Source: Actinomycetes bacterium (GTDB lineage Bacteria; Actinomycetota; Actinomycetes; Propionibacteriales; Nocardioidaceae). From it: a DNA stretch of 17,723 bases. Each line of letters opens with the position of its first letter. Position 1 is the first letter of the stretch. The notes beneath the pieces are model-generated. The model searched no databases, was not told the DNA's origin, and was given only the letters and a program-made list of their open reading frames with translations. This document shows, in pieces, positions 1 through 7,302 of this stretch. A program made the position numbers and the translations under genes. The DNA lies in contig JAEZEJ010000103.1 of the NCBI GenBank assembly GCA_023417775.1, forward strand, positions 1-17,723, written 5' to 3'.

Positions 1-36
1 GGGCCTTCGTCGTCCGGGGGACCTGCGACACCGTCG

Positions 37-42
37 TAGTCT
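37..42 (+). promoter_or_regulatory. putative -10 box of the membrane-protein gene
   Basis: TAGTCT fits the actinobacterial TAnnnT -10 pattern. Transcription would start about 7 nt later, giving a leader of roughly 20 nt that contains the AAGGGGG ribosome-binding site at 59-65. No convincing -35 box is visible, so this is tentative. Confidence 0.3.
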
Positions 43-71
43 GGTGACCGTTGCGACCAAGGGGGTTTCAG

Positions 72-836
72 GTGGCCGAGAAGCCGAAGAGGTTCTTCGA
101 CGCCCGCGGGAGGCAGGAGTATCTGACCGCACGCGAAGCGGAGCTGCGGGCGGATCGTGACCGGCGAGCGCCGTTCGGCGAGGTCGCCGGGGCCTTCACC
201 CGACTGCTCGCCGTGGAGCTCGCGACGATCCTCGGGCTGATGGTGCTCATCGCCGTACTCGCTCGCCTGGAGGACGGCGATGCCGGATGGCAGTCGGCCT
301 TCCTCGGGCCGACGCTCCTGATCGTGGTGCCGCTGGCGGGGACGGTGTGGACGCTCATCTCTCTCGGCAATCACGATTTCTCGGCGCCGCCGGGCCCCGT
401 CGCGATGCGCCTGTGCGCCGCCGTCATGGTGGCCGCCCTGATCGCCTTCATCCTGGCCGGCGTGTGGGCACTCAGTCTGCTCGACCCGCAGACCTACGAT
501 CCCTCGACCGTCTCGTACCTGTCGTGGGCGGCGATCGCCGTGCCGACGACGATCATCGGCATCTGCCTGCTCCTGCTGTGGACCTGGCAGCTCCCCCTCT
601 GGCTGAACCTGACACTCAGTCTGGTGCTGCTCTCCGTGGTGGTACTCGTCGGTCTGCTGCCGGTGTTCCAGCTGATGGGTGCGAGCTGGCCGGATCCACT
701 GCTGATGGGCCTGCGCGTGCTGGGTCCCGTACTGGTGGTGGTCGCCATCGCCGTCCTGCCGGTCGAACGCGCACTGCTGCTGGCCGAGAACGATGTCATC
801 GGGGAGGCCGTCGACCGCCTCACCGATGACCGCTGA
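72..836 (+). CDS. six-helix integral membrane protein, function unknown
   Basis: A 254-residue protein. The first ~40 residues are charged (KPKRFFDARGRQEY and an Arg/Glu-rich stretch) and probably cytoplasmic. Six hydrophobic segments follow at about residues 45-64, 78-98, 114-137, 148-170, 176-202 and 212-230, then a short acidic tail. I see no transporter, enzyme or channel motif and recognise no family. The GTG at 72 is chosen because AAGGGGG sits 6 nt upstream; a TTG at 51 in the same frame would add seven residues but has no such site. The gene is alone on its strand and converges on the lipoprotein gene, sharing a hairpin terminator with it. The reading frame and membrane topology are solid; the function is unknown. 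Confidence 0.85.
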   Translation: MAEKPKRFFDARGRQEYLTAREAELRADRDRRAPFGEVAGAFTRLLAVELATILGLMVLIAVLARLEDGDAGWQSAFLGPTLLIVVPLAGTVWTLISLGNHDFSAPPGPVAMRLCAAVMVAALIAFILAGVWALSLLDPQTYDPSTVSYLSWAAIAVPTTIIGICLLLLWTWQLPLWLNLTLSLVLLSVVVLVGLLPVFQLMGASWPDPLLMGLRVLGPVLVVVAIAVLPVERALLLAENDVIGEAVDRLTDDR

Positions 837-911
837 CCCAAGGACGGTGACCTGGACGCGCCAGTGTCGGCATGGAGACACCACAGGTGCCCGGCGGCCT
901 CCGCTACCGGA

Positions 912-955
912 ACCAGAGAACCCCCGCCGAACCTCGCCCGGCGGGGGTTCCTGGT
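912..955. terminator. bidirectional hairpin terminator between convergent genes
   Basis: A perfect 12-bp stem (918-929 with 939-950, arms GAACCCCCGCCG / CGGCGGGGGTTC) has a 9-nt loop. The pairing continues outward by five more pairs (ACCAG at 912-916 with CTGGT at 951-955) past one bulged A at 917. It lies between the 3' ends of two convergent genes. Neither side has a clear U-tract, which is common for terminators in high-GC actinobacteria. Confidence 0.8.
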
Positions 956-960
956 CGGAC

Positions 961-2148
961 CTACTTGATCGGATTACCGGTGATCGTATTGCCCTTCACG
1001 TGGATCGCCATGCCGCCGTCCGCGATGCCGAGGGGAGCCGGGGCTCCATCGGGCAGAGCCGACACGTCGGCCTCGCCGTCGGCGGTGACGACCGCCAGCT
1101 CGCCCTCCGTGGAGTCCGACTCGGAGGTGACGCCGTAGGCGGTGCCGTCATCGTCCACCGCGGAGAACTCGACGCCCTTGGTCTCCTCGTCACCCGCGTA
1201 GCAGCGCACGTCGTCCTCGGAGATCCAGTACGACTCCATCACGCCGTACTCCCCGTTCGGGCTGCTGTACGCCACATTGGTGTCGCTATCGGTGTGCTCC
1301 GCGTTCCGGCAGTCGAGTTTGGTGATCACCTCGCCGCTCTCGGCCTCCACCGCATAGGTCGCCCACTCCGCCCCGCCATAGGCCACCTGGAGCAGGGCGA
1401 CGTTCTGCTGACGTGAGATCGCGCGCACCTCGACGGCGAAGGCATCATCGAGCTCGTCGATACCGGAGTCCAATGGCACGATCTCGGCCAACCCGTCCTC
1501 CAGGTCCGGGATGGCCTTGGCCAGGTCCTCGGGGTACTCCTCCGCCTCCCGGACGTCCCCGTCCTCGGTGATGTACTTCCTCGGCTCTCCCAGCGTGACG
1601 ATCTCACCGAACTCCGTGATCGAGTTGCCGAGGCTCAGATCGGGCTCATCGGACTCGGTGACGGTCGAGCCGTCCTTGAGAGAGAGCAGCGTCAACGTCG
1701 TGGTGCTCTGGTCCTTCTCGAGACCGGAGCCCTCCTCCGTGCCCTGCTCGAGGACCGCGACGGTCTCCTCGAGCACGCCGATCCTCGCCGATTCGGAGAC
1801 CTCCTGCTTCCATACCTCTTCCCCGCTCGCGTCGAAGGCGATCACTCCCCGCCCATCGGTCTCCTCGTACTCCGCGATGACGCGATCCCCACGCACCTTC
1901 ACGGCGCTGTCACGCATCTTGACGGTGGCTCCGGTGCTGGGGAGGCTGACCTCGACGCTCCACTCGGCATCGCCGAAGGGTTCGCCGACGGGAAATCCGT
2001 CCACCGCTGCCGCCGAGGGAGCCGCCGACTCGTCGGGGGAGGAGTCGTCCGACTCGGTGTCATCGGATCCGCAGGCGGCGAGCGCGATGAGCGCCGCGGC
2101 GGTCAGGGCGGCGGAAAGCCGCTTGGCATGGGCGTTGATCACAGTCAT
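961..2148 (-). CDS. secreted lipoprotein with PQQ-like beta-propeller character
   Basis: A 395-residue predicted surface lipoprotein. It has a basic N-terminus (HAKR), a hydrophobic stretch and the lipobox LAAC with the lipidated Cys at residue 26. A Ser/Asp/Glu-rich linker of about 30 residues follows, then a large extracellular domain. Segments such as GRGVIAFDASGEEVW and TYAVEAESGEVITKLDC look like PQQ/quinoprotein-type blades, where a strand is followed by a Gly turn and an aromatic residue. I therefore infer a seven- or eight-bladed propeller used for binding, not catalysis. The protein is strongly acidic. The ATG at 2148 gives a normal signal-peptide length. An in-frame ATG at 2181 would add 11 residues and lies 12 nt after a good -10 box, so it remains possible. 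No ligand or partner can be named from the neighbours. Confidence 0.8.
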   Translation of the reverse strand: MTVINAHAKRLSAALTAAALIALAACGSDDTESDDSSPDESAAPSAAAVDGFPVGEPFGDAEWSVEVSLPSTGATVKMRDSAVKVRGDRVIAEYEETDGRGVIAFDASGEEVWKQEVSESARIGVLEETVAVLEQGTEEGSGLEKDQSTTTLTLLSLKDGSTVTESDEPDLSLGNSITEFGEIVTLGEPRKYITEDGDVREAEEYPEDLAKAIPDLEDGLAEIVPLDSGIDELDDAFAVEVRAISRQQNVALLQVAYGGAEWATYAVEAESGEVITKLDCRNAEHTDSDTNVAYSSPNGEYGVMESYWISEDDVRCYAGDEETKGVEFSAVDDDGTAYGVTSESDSTEGELAVVTADGEADVSALPDGAPAPLGIADGGMAIHVKGNTITGNPIK

Positions 2149-2193
2149 GACTCGCTGTTCCACGTGGGTACAAATGTCCATCTTCGCGCCGTC

Positions 2194-2199
2194 AGCGTA
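2194..2199 (-). promoter_or_regulatory. putative -10 box of the lipoprotein gene
   Basis: Read on the minus strand this is TACGCT within GTTACGCT, fitting TAnnnT. The predicted transcript start is near 2187, which is 6 nt before the alternative ATG at 2181 and 39 nt before the preferred ATG at 2148. The same GTTACGCT string precedes the HNH gene at 12907-12914. Confidence 0.4.
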
Positions 2200-2321
2200 A
2201 CGGAGGCTCCCCTCGGCCTGATCGGGCGACGCCCGTTCTCACCCCTGCCCGGCCCGCCCGCGCGCGGGATTGCACCACTCGCGGGGTAGGACAGGAGCCG
2301 ACCGCGGACAGCGCGTCACCC

Positions 2322-2366
2322 CGAAAAACGACGAGACCTCCGAACCCCTGAGGGTTCGGAGGTCTC
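2322..2366 (-). terminator. rho-independent terminator of tRNA-Ser
   Basis: A perfect 15-bp stem (2333-2347 with 2352-2366, arm GAGACCTCCGAACCC) closes a 4-nt loop. On the minus strand it is followed by GTCGTTTTT, a U-tract. It starts 18 nt after the tRNA 3' end, so it is oriented to end the tRNA transcript. Confidence 0.85.
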
Positions 2367-2384
2367 CGCTGTCCTGCGAGGACA

Positions 2385-2474
2385 TGGCGGTGGCGGTGGG
2401 ATTTGAACCCACGGTGGGTTTGACCCCACACATCATTTCGAGTGATGCACCTTCGGCCGCTCGGACACGCCACC
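2385..2474 (-). tRNA. tRNA-Ser (anticodon CGA)
   Basis: A 90-nt class II tRNA with an encoded CCA end. The acceptor stem pairs GGTGGCG with CGCCACC, followed by discriminator G and CCA. The anticodon stem CATCA/TGATG encloses the loop CTCGAAA, giving anticodon CGA, which reads UCG serine codons. A long variable arm (GTGGG / CCCAC) is present, as expected for tRNA-Ser, and the T arm is GTGGG-TTCAAAT-CCCAC. All stems pair without mismatch, so the gene looks functional. A U-tract terminator follows it. No integrated element is seen at its 3' end. Confidence 0.95.
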
Positions 2475-2481
2475 GCGAGGT

Positions 2482-2487
2482 ACCTTA
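2482..2487 (-). promoter_or_regulatory. putative -10 box of tRNA-Ser
   Basis: Read on the minus strand this is TAAGGT (TAnnnT), ending 7 nt before the mature tRNA 5' end at 2474. Transcription would then begin at or next to the mature 5' end. No -35 match is obvious. Confidence 0.35.
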
Positions 2488-2611
2488 CCGGACCGGACAT
2501 GACGGCTCCCGCAGCGGGTGATCGTCAGGACTCTTCTCGTTCTCATCGTCGTTCCACAACGAACACACAGCGTGCGGGGCTTCACTCGAAGAGAACAGCT
2601 CAGGAGGCGTC

Positions 2612-3718
2612 ATGAACACTCACCGATCCGCTCGACTCGCACTCGTCGGGGTCCTCGCCGCGGTCACCGCCAGCGTCGCCGGGCTCACCTATGCGGCCAC
2701 CGCCGAGACCGGCAGCTCTCAGGTCGCGGAGCACCAGCCCGTCGCCATCGCCGCACCTCCCGCGGCCCCATCGACCGGTCAGTCGTCGGGAGGCCAGACG
2801 ACCACATCGGCGACCGATGCGACCGCCGAGCAGGAGCAGGGCCTCGTCTACGTCACCACCACGGTGGACTACGGCCAGGCCCGGGCCGCCGGCACCGGCA
2901 TCGTGCTCACCTCCGACGGCGAGATCCTCACCAACCATCACGTGATCGAAGGGGCCACCGGCATCCAGGTCGAGGTCATCAGCACCGGCGAGACGTACAC
3001 GGCGGAGGTGGTCGGCTATGACACGAGCCACGATGTCGCCGTGCTGCAGCTCCAGCACGCCTCGGGACTGACCACCGCGACGATCGACGACTCCGGCGAT
3101 GTCACCCTCGGTGAGGACATCACCACGGTCGGCAATGCCCATGGCGACGGAGGAGCGGCCAGTGCCGCGGACGGCACGGTCACCGGGCTCGATCAGTCGA
3201 TCACCGTGCGGGACGAGCTCGACGGCGCCGCCAAGCAGCTGTCGGGTCTCATCCAGGTCGATGCCGATGTCATCTCCGGGGACTCCGGCGGTGCCCTGCG
3301 CGATGCGGACGGAGACGTGATCGGCATGACGACCGCCGCATCGAGCGGCACTCCCGACGTGACCGGCTATGCCGTGCCGATCGAGCAGGCGCTGACGATC
3401 GCCGATCAGATCTCCTCCGGCACCTCGAGTGCCACGGTGACCATCGGCTCCAGCGGCTTCCTCGGTCTGCAGCTGGACGGCCGGACCGGAGTGCCGATCG
3501 TCCTCGGGACGGTCGAGGGGTCGCCGGCCGCCGGGCTCGGGATCACGCAGGGCAGCACCATCACGGCGCTCGACGGACAGACGGTCACCACGGCCCAGCA
3601 GCTGTCATCGGCGATCGGCGCCCACGCCGCCGGAGACACGGTCACCCTCAGCTGGACCGACTCGGCGGGCGCCTCCCACACCGCCACCGCCCAGCTCATC
3701 CCGGGGCCCGTCGGCTGA
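2612..3718 (+). CDS. secreted trypsin-like serine protease with PDZ domain (HtrA/DegP-like)
   Basis: A 368-residue S1C-type protease. Residues 1-31 form a Sec signal peptide (basic start, hydrophobic core, ATA end). A Ser/Thr/Ala-rich linker runs to about residue 75. The protease domain, about 78-270, shows all three catalytic motifs: TNHHVI (His110), HDVAVLQL (Asp141) and SGDSGGAL (Ser225). A single PDZ domain at about 280-365 contains SGFLGLQL, GSPAAGLGI and GSTITALDG. There is no lipobox and no membrane anchor after the signal, so the enzyme is predicted to be exported to the cell surface or medium. Its likely role is degrading or processing misfolded or specific extracytoplasmic proteins. 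The AGGAGG at 2602-2607 lies 4 nt before the ATG and fixes the start. The gene is monocistronic and ends in a long hairpin. Confidence 0.93.
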   Translation: MNTHRSARLALVGVLAAVTASVAGLTYAATAETGSSQVAEHQPVAIAAPPAAPSTGQSSGGQTTTSATDATAEQEQGLVYVTTTVDYGQARAAGTGIVLTSDGEILTNHHVIEGATGIQVEVISTGETYTAEVVGYDTSHDVAVLQLQHASGLTTATIDDSGDVTLGEDITTVGNAHGDGGAASAADGTVTGLDQSITVRDELDGAAKQLSGLIQVDADVISGDSGGALRDADGDVIGMTTAASSGTPDVTGYAVPIEQALTIADQISSGTSSATVTIGSSGFLGLQLDGRTGVPIVLGTVEGSPAAGLGITQGSTITALDGQTVTTAQQLSSAIGAHAAGDTVTLSWTDSAGASHTATAQLIPGPVG

Positions 3719-3719
3719 G

Positions 3720-3762
3720 GAACCCGTTGAGTGTGGGAGGTGCTCCCACACTCAACGGGTTC
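3720..3762. terminator. 20-bp perfect hairpin between convergent genes
   Basis: The left arm 3720-3738 (GAACCCGTTGAGTGTGGGA) is the exact reverse complement of 3744-3762. One further G-C pair closes the stem over a 3-nt GTG loop. It begins 2 nt after the protease stop codon and ends 11 nt before the 3' end of the opposing operon, so it can serve both as a terminator. Neither strand has a U-tract. The unusual length and perfection could also mean a dispersed palindromic repeat. Confidence 0.75.
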
Positions 3763-3773
3763 GGGCAGCCGGT

Positions 3774-4340
3774 CTACTCGTGGTCGGGGAGACCGATGCC
3801 GAATAGGGTCATCGTCTGGGCGAGCGTGCGGTAGTACCCGACGAGCACCGAAAGCTCCACCAGTTCCTGCTCGCTGAGCACGGCCGAGGCCCGTGCGAAC
3901 TCCTCCTCGGCGACGACCTCCGATTCCAGGAGATTCGCGACCACCTCGTAGCTGAGCCGTTCCCGGTCATCGCGCCCGGTGAAGCTGCCGAGCGAGATGG
4001 CGGTGATCTCCTCGGACGTGACGCCGACGGAGCGCGCCACGCGCTCATGCGCCCACCACTCGAACTCGCTGCCGAGTGCGCGACCGACCTGCAAGATGGC
4101 GATCTCGCGCACTCGATCACTCAGACTCGTCCGGAAGCGGATCGCCGACCCGAGCGCCTGCAACGGACCGCCGATCCGCGGCGCGTGCAGCATGGCGCCG
4201 AACGGGCCTGTCAGCGAACCATCGGAGTCGACCAGCGGGAACAGCTGCTCGCCCTCGGCCCGGTCGCCACCGGCGATCGCCTCGTACACCTCGCGCTGCT
4301 CGGGATCGAGGTCTTCCGGGACCAGCTTGTCGAGTCTCAT
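3774..4340 (-). CDS. carboxymuconolactone decarboxylase / AhpD-fold protein lacking cysteines
   Basis: A 188-residue, almost all-helical protein of the CMD/AhpD family. Recognisable stretches are GPFGAMLHAPRIGGPLQALG (residues 45-64), the helix RVREIAILQVGRALGSEFEW (76-95) and EWWAHERVARSVG (94-106). In AhpD-type peroxidases the corresponding helix carries a CxxC redox pair. Here that place holds Glu94 and His98, and the protein has no cysteine at all. Thiol peroxidase activity is therefore excluded, and a decarboxylase or isomerase-like reaction using the Glu/His pair is more likely. It is third in line behind an FMN reductase and a luciferase-like monooxygenase, 87 nt downstream, so it may act on their product. 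AAGGAGAG precedes the ATG. A possible internal -10 (TAGATT, minus strand, 4405-4400) could also give separate expression. Confidence 0.88.
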   Translation of the reverse strand: MRLDKLVPEDLDPEQREVYEAIAGGDRAEGEQLFPLVDSDGSLTGPFGAMLHAPRIGGPLQALGSAIRFRTSLSDRVREIAILQVGRALGSEFEWWAHERVARSVGVTSEEITAISLGSFTGRDDRERLSYEVVANLLESEVVAEEEFARASAVLSEQELVELSVLVGYYRTLAQTMTLFGIGLPDHE

Positions 4341-4427
4341 GGTGCTCTCCTTCCCCGCCGTGGCCGGCCGGACACGCGGCCGTCAGGTCTCGTGTCCGCA
4401 ATCTAGTGTCCTGCGGCGGGTTCAGGG

Positions 4428-5033
4428 TCAGCGCAGGTCGGGATTGCTGATGGAGAGCATCGTGTCGCTGAAGAGGTCGATGTCCTCCTCGCGCGAACGG
4501 CCGGTACCACCGCCGCGCAGGATGCTCGCCAACTCGCCGGTCGCCCGGTCGATGCGACGCTGCAGGGCGTTCTCCCCCGACGAACCCCAGTCGTGCGGTG
4601 ACGCGAACACCCCCGTCGGCACCACGAAGGCCTGCAGATAGGCGAACAGCGGCCGCAGCGAGGTCTCGATCGCCAGCGAATGACGCGCCGTGCCGCCGGT
4701 CGCCGCGAGCAGCACCGGCTTGCCGACGATCGCATCGGTCTCCATCGCGTCGACGAAGGACTTGAAGAGGCCCGGGTAGGCGACCTTGAAGATCGGCACC
4801 GTGACGATCAGGGCGTCGGCGGCCATGACCTGGTCGTAGACGTGTTGCAGTCGCGGTGCGGCGAAACCGGTCAAGCTCGCATCGGTGATCTCGTGCGCCA
4901 GGTCGCGCAGCGTGACCGTCTCGATCTGCGCGTCGCCGAGGGTCTTGCTCGCCGACGCGGCGATCTTGTCGGCCAGCATCCGGGTGGTCGACGGCTCGCC
5001 GAGACCGGCGGAGATGACGACGATGCGGGTCAT
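4428..5033 (-). CDS. NAD(P)H-dependent FMN reductase, CE1759-like partner of a luciferase-like monooxygenase
   Basis: A 201-residue flavodoxin-fold reductase that would supply reduced FMN to the monooxygenase encoded just upstream. The N-terminal VVISAGLGEPSTTRMLADKI contains the Ser/Thr-rich phosphate-binding loop for FMN. The strand and loop ALIVTVPIFKVAYPGLFKSF (about residues 74-93) match the NADPH_dep_FMN_red family, as does VGKPVLLAATGGTARHSLAI. The Ala/Gly-Gly region binds the isoalloxazine ring in this family. Its ATG overlaps the monooxygenase stop as ATGA (5030-5033), a classic translational coupling that suggests equal production of the two subunits. The pairing and order match the CE1758/CE1759 type found in actinobacteria. 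The natural substrate is not known. Confidence 0.9.
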   Translation of the reverse strand: MTRIVVISAGLGEPSTTRMLADKIAASASKTLGDAQIETVTLRDLAHEITDASLTGFAAPRLQHVYDQVMAADALIVTVPIFKVAYPGLFKSFVDAMETDAIVGKPVLLAATGGTARHSLAIETSLRPLFAYLQAFVVPTGVFASPHDWGSSGENALQRRIDRATGELASILRGGGTGRSREEDIDLFSDTMLSISNPDLR

Positions 5034-6130
5034 ACGGTGACCTCCTGTGCGGTGGTCGCCGCGTCGCGGGCAGCGACGCGGGCAGCGTGGGTCGGGGCGT
5101 CCGGGACATCGGCGGGGCGGCGCTTGGCGAACTCCTCACGCATCGTCGGAAGGATCTCGCCGAGCAGATCGAGCTGTTCGAGCACGGTCTTCAACGGCAG
5201 ACCCGCGTGGTCGACGAGGAAGAGCTGCCGCTGGTAGTCGCCGAAGAAGTCCGCGAACTCCAGGGTGCGCTCCAGCACCTGCTGAGGGCTACCGACCGTC
5301 AGAGGCGTCTGCGAGGTGAAGTCCTCCAGGCTCGGCCCGTGCCCGTAGACCGGGGCGACGTCGAAGTACGGCCGGAACTCGTTGACCGCGTCCTGGCTGT
5401 TCTTGCGCATGAAGAACTGGCCACCGAGGCCGACGATCGCCTGCTCGGCCGTGCCGTGTCCGTAGTGGGCATACCGCTGGCGGTAGAAGTTGATCAGCCG
5501 GATGTAGTGCTCCTTCGGCCAGAAGATGTTGTTGGCGAAGTAGCCATCCCCGTAGTAGGCGGCCAGCTCGGCGACCTCGGGCGTGCGGATCGAGCCGTGC
5601 CAGACGAAGGGCGCGACACCGTCGAGGGGAGCCGGCGTGGAGGTGAAGTTCTGCAACGGCGTGCGGAACTTCCCTTCCCAGTTGACGACGGGCTCGTCCC
5701 AGAGCTTGCGCAGCAGCTGGTAGTTCTCGATGGTCAGCTCGACCGCCTTGGTGATGTCCTTGCCGAACCAGGGGTACACGGGGGCGGTGTTGCCGCGACC
5801 GAGCATGAGGTCCATGCGACCGTCGACGAGATGCTGCAGAGTCGCGTAGTCCTCGGCGATCTTGACCGGATCGTTCGTGGTGATCAGCGTCGTCGAGGTC
5901 GACAGGATGAGGTTCTTCGTCTGCGCGCCGATGTAGGCCAGCGTCGTGGTCGGGCTCGACGGCACGAAGGGCGGGTTGTGGTGCTCACCGGTGGCGAAGA
6001 CGTCGAGGCCGATGTCGTCGGCCTTCTTGGCGATCTCGACGGTGTTCTTGATCCGCTCGTGCTCGGTGACCGTCGTGCCGTTCACCGGATCGGGCGTGAC
6101 GTCACCGACGGTGAAGATGCCGATCTGCAT
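5030..6130 (-). CDS. FMN-dependent luciferase-like monooxygenase, CE1758-like
   Basis: A 366-residue TIM-barrel flavin monooxygenase of the bacterial luciferase family. It would use FMNH2 from the coupled reductase and O2 to oxidise an unidentified organic substrate. Family hallmarks are the N-terminal strand MQIGIFTVGD, the GEHHNPPF loop (Glu49-His50-His51), LSTSTTLITTNDPVKIAEDY and GRMDLMLGRGNTAPVYPWFG. The C-terminal 30 residues are Ala/Thr-rich and probably flexible. The ATG at 6130 is chosen because GAGGAGA lies just upstream and the family starts here; extending to 6232 would add 34 Arg-rich residues across the promoter. It is the first gene of a minus-strand operon with the FMN reductase (4-nt overlap) and the CMD-fold gene. 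A MarR-like palindrome overlaps its probable promoter. Confidence 0.92.
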   Translation of the reverse strand: MQIGIFTVGDVTPDPVNGTTVTEHERIKNTVEIAKKADDIGLDVFATGEHHNPPFVPSSPTTTLAYIGAQTKNLILSTSTTLITTNDPVKIAEDYATLQHLVDGRMDLMLGRGNTAPVYPWFGKDITKAVELTIENYQLLRKLWDEPVVNWEGKFRTPLQNFTSTPAPLDGVAPFVWHGSIRTPEVAELAAYYGDGYFANNIFWPKEHYIRLINFYRQRYAHYGHGTAEQAIVGLGGQFFMRKNSQDAVNEFRPYFDVAPVYGHGPSLEDFTSQTPLTVGSPQQVLERTLEFADFFGDYQRQLFLVDHAGLPLKTVLEQLDLLGEILPTMREEFAKRRPADVPDAPTHAARVAARDAATTAQEVTV

Positions 6131-6142
6131 GGCGTTCTCCTC

Positions 6143-6164
6143 AGTAGTTGAAACTTTAACTACT
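6143..6164. promoter_or_regulatory. MarR-like palindromic operator of the monooxygenase operon
   Basis: A 22-bp inverted repeat, AGTAGTT-N8-AACTACT, in which 9 of 11 positions are symmetric over the full length. It is strikingly AT-rich in a GC-rich region. It ends 12 nt before the monooxygenase ATG and overlaps the probable minus-strand -10 (TAGAGT, 6166-6161) and transcript start. A dimeric regulator bound here would block transcription. Size and symmetry suit MarR-family repressors, but the cognate protein is not identifiable from this site. Confidence 0.6.
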
Positions 6165-6278
6165 CTAACACGAGGCACCGGTGATCCATTCCCGCCTCGG
6201 CGTCGCCCGCGCAACGAGCGGTGTACTGTCACGCACTTCGATCAATCGGGTGCGGGATAGCTCACCGCCCACCAGCGC

Positions 6279-7300
6279 TTGAACGATCTGACGCGACGGC
6301 GGAGTCGAGGTGCTCGCGGAGACCCAGCGAGGGATCATCCCCGCGTTCGCGGTGAACCCGCCGCGACGCCGCTGGCGGCGGAGCTGGCTGCCCTACAGGG
6401 GGTGATGGATCGTCTCGATCCCCTGGTCCGGGCCGGTCTCAGCCCAGTCGAGGCGCAGCAGGTTACTCAGGCGGTGGGGCGGGTGAAGAACCGGCTCGAT
6501 GCGCTCACTCTCCACGCGGCCCGGGTGATCCACGACAGCCGCCTCGCCCGTCACCAAGGTCTCGCGAGTACCGGTGACCTGCTCGGGCGTGACCTGGGCA
6601 ATGATCGGGCGGCGGGGAACCGGCTCCTCGGCATCGCCCGAGAGGTCCCCGAACAGTCGCTCACCGACCGAGCCCTCTCGACCGGTGACCTGACCTTGAG
6701 TCAGGCGCGGATCATCTCTGATGGGCTCAAGAACCTCCCCACCGGAACCACACCCGAACAACGGATCACCGCTGAGCAGACCCTGATCGATGATGCGGGC
6801 CTGTTGACGCCGAAGGATCTACGGGCGCGGGCGGATCGGATCGCCGACCAATGGGCCACCAAGGAGAATGTCGACCGGCACGAATCCAGCCTGCTGGCCG
6901 ATCGTGAGGCGCGGGCCTGGGAGCAGACGCGTCTGTCGATGTGGGCGAATGGTGACGGCACCACCGCGGGACGGTTCACGATCCCCGACGCACAAGCCGC
7001 GATGTTGAAGACCGTCCTCGACGCCTATGCGCCACCCAGGCGGGTCAGCGTGCTGGGGCGTGAGTACACCGACGAGTACGCGACACGTGTCGGTCAGGGA
7101 TCTGCGAACTCATCGAACGAGTCCCGACCGACCGGTTGCCGAACCACGGCGGCAACAACGTCCTCGTCACCTGCGCCGAGCATCACCGACAGATCCACGC
7201 CGGACACCTCGAATGTCGTTTGAATCCTCACGACGGCGTCCCCGAGTTCCGACAACCCGGCACCCGAACATGGAAACGCCACACACGATGGCGCCCCTGA
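6279..7300 (+). pseudogene. decayed DUF222 / 13E12-type HNH endonuclease gene
   Basis: The N-terminal three quarters is a recognisable DUF222 domain (for example ELAALQGVMDRLDPLV, GLASTGDLLGRDLGNDRAAG and LSQARIISDGLKNLP). After DEYATRVGQ at about 7097 the reading frame breaks. The continuation CELIERVPTDRLPNHGG lies in another frame, and restoring one G in the GGG at 7097-7099 would rejoin them. Directly after PNHGGNN the frame jumps to VLVTCAEHHRQIHAGHLECR, the last part of an HNH domain, and ends at a TGA at 7298-7300. About 130 codons that normally lie between these parts, including the first half of the HNH motif, are absent. The uninterrupted frame alone would stop at 7223 with a scrambled tail. 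The TTG at 6279 is only the first start in frame and is not well supported. The gene is very probably non-functional. Its 3' end abuts the aldo/keto reductase gene. Confidence 0.85.
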
Positions 7301-7302
7301 AA

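Noticed and set aside
2385..2474. tRNA-Ser as an integration site for a mobile element
   Set aside because: No integrase gene, no direct repeat of the tRNA 3' end and no change in gene character are visible on either side.
2192..2500. Minus-strand open frame of about 100 codons
   Set aside because: It runs straight through the tRNA-Ser gene and its terminator, so it cannot be a normal protein gene.
5087..6151. Long plus-strand open frame opposite the monooxygenase
   Set aside because: It is the antisense shadow of a clear luciferase-like monooxygenase; it is Arg/Val/Gly-rich, has no domain character and arises from GC bias.
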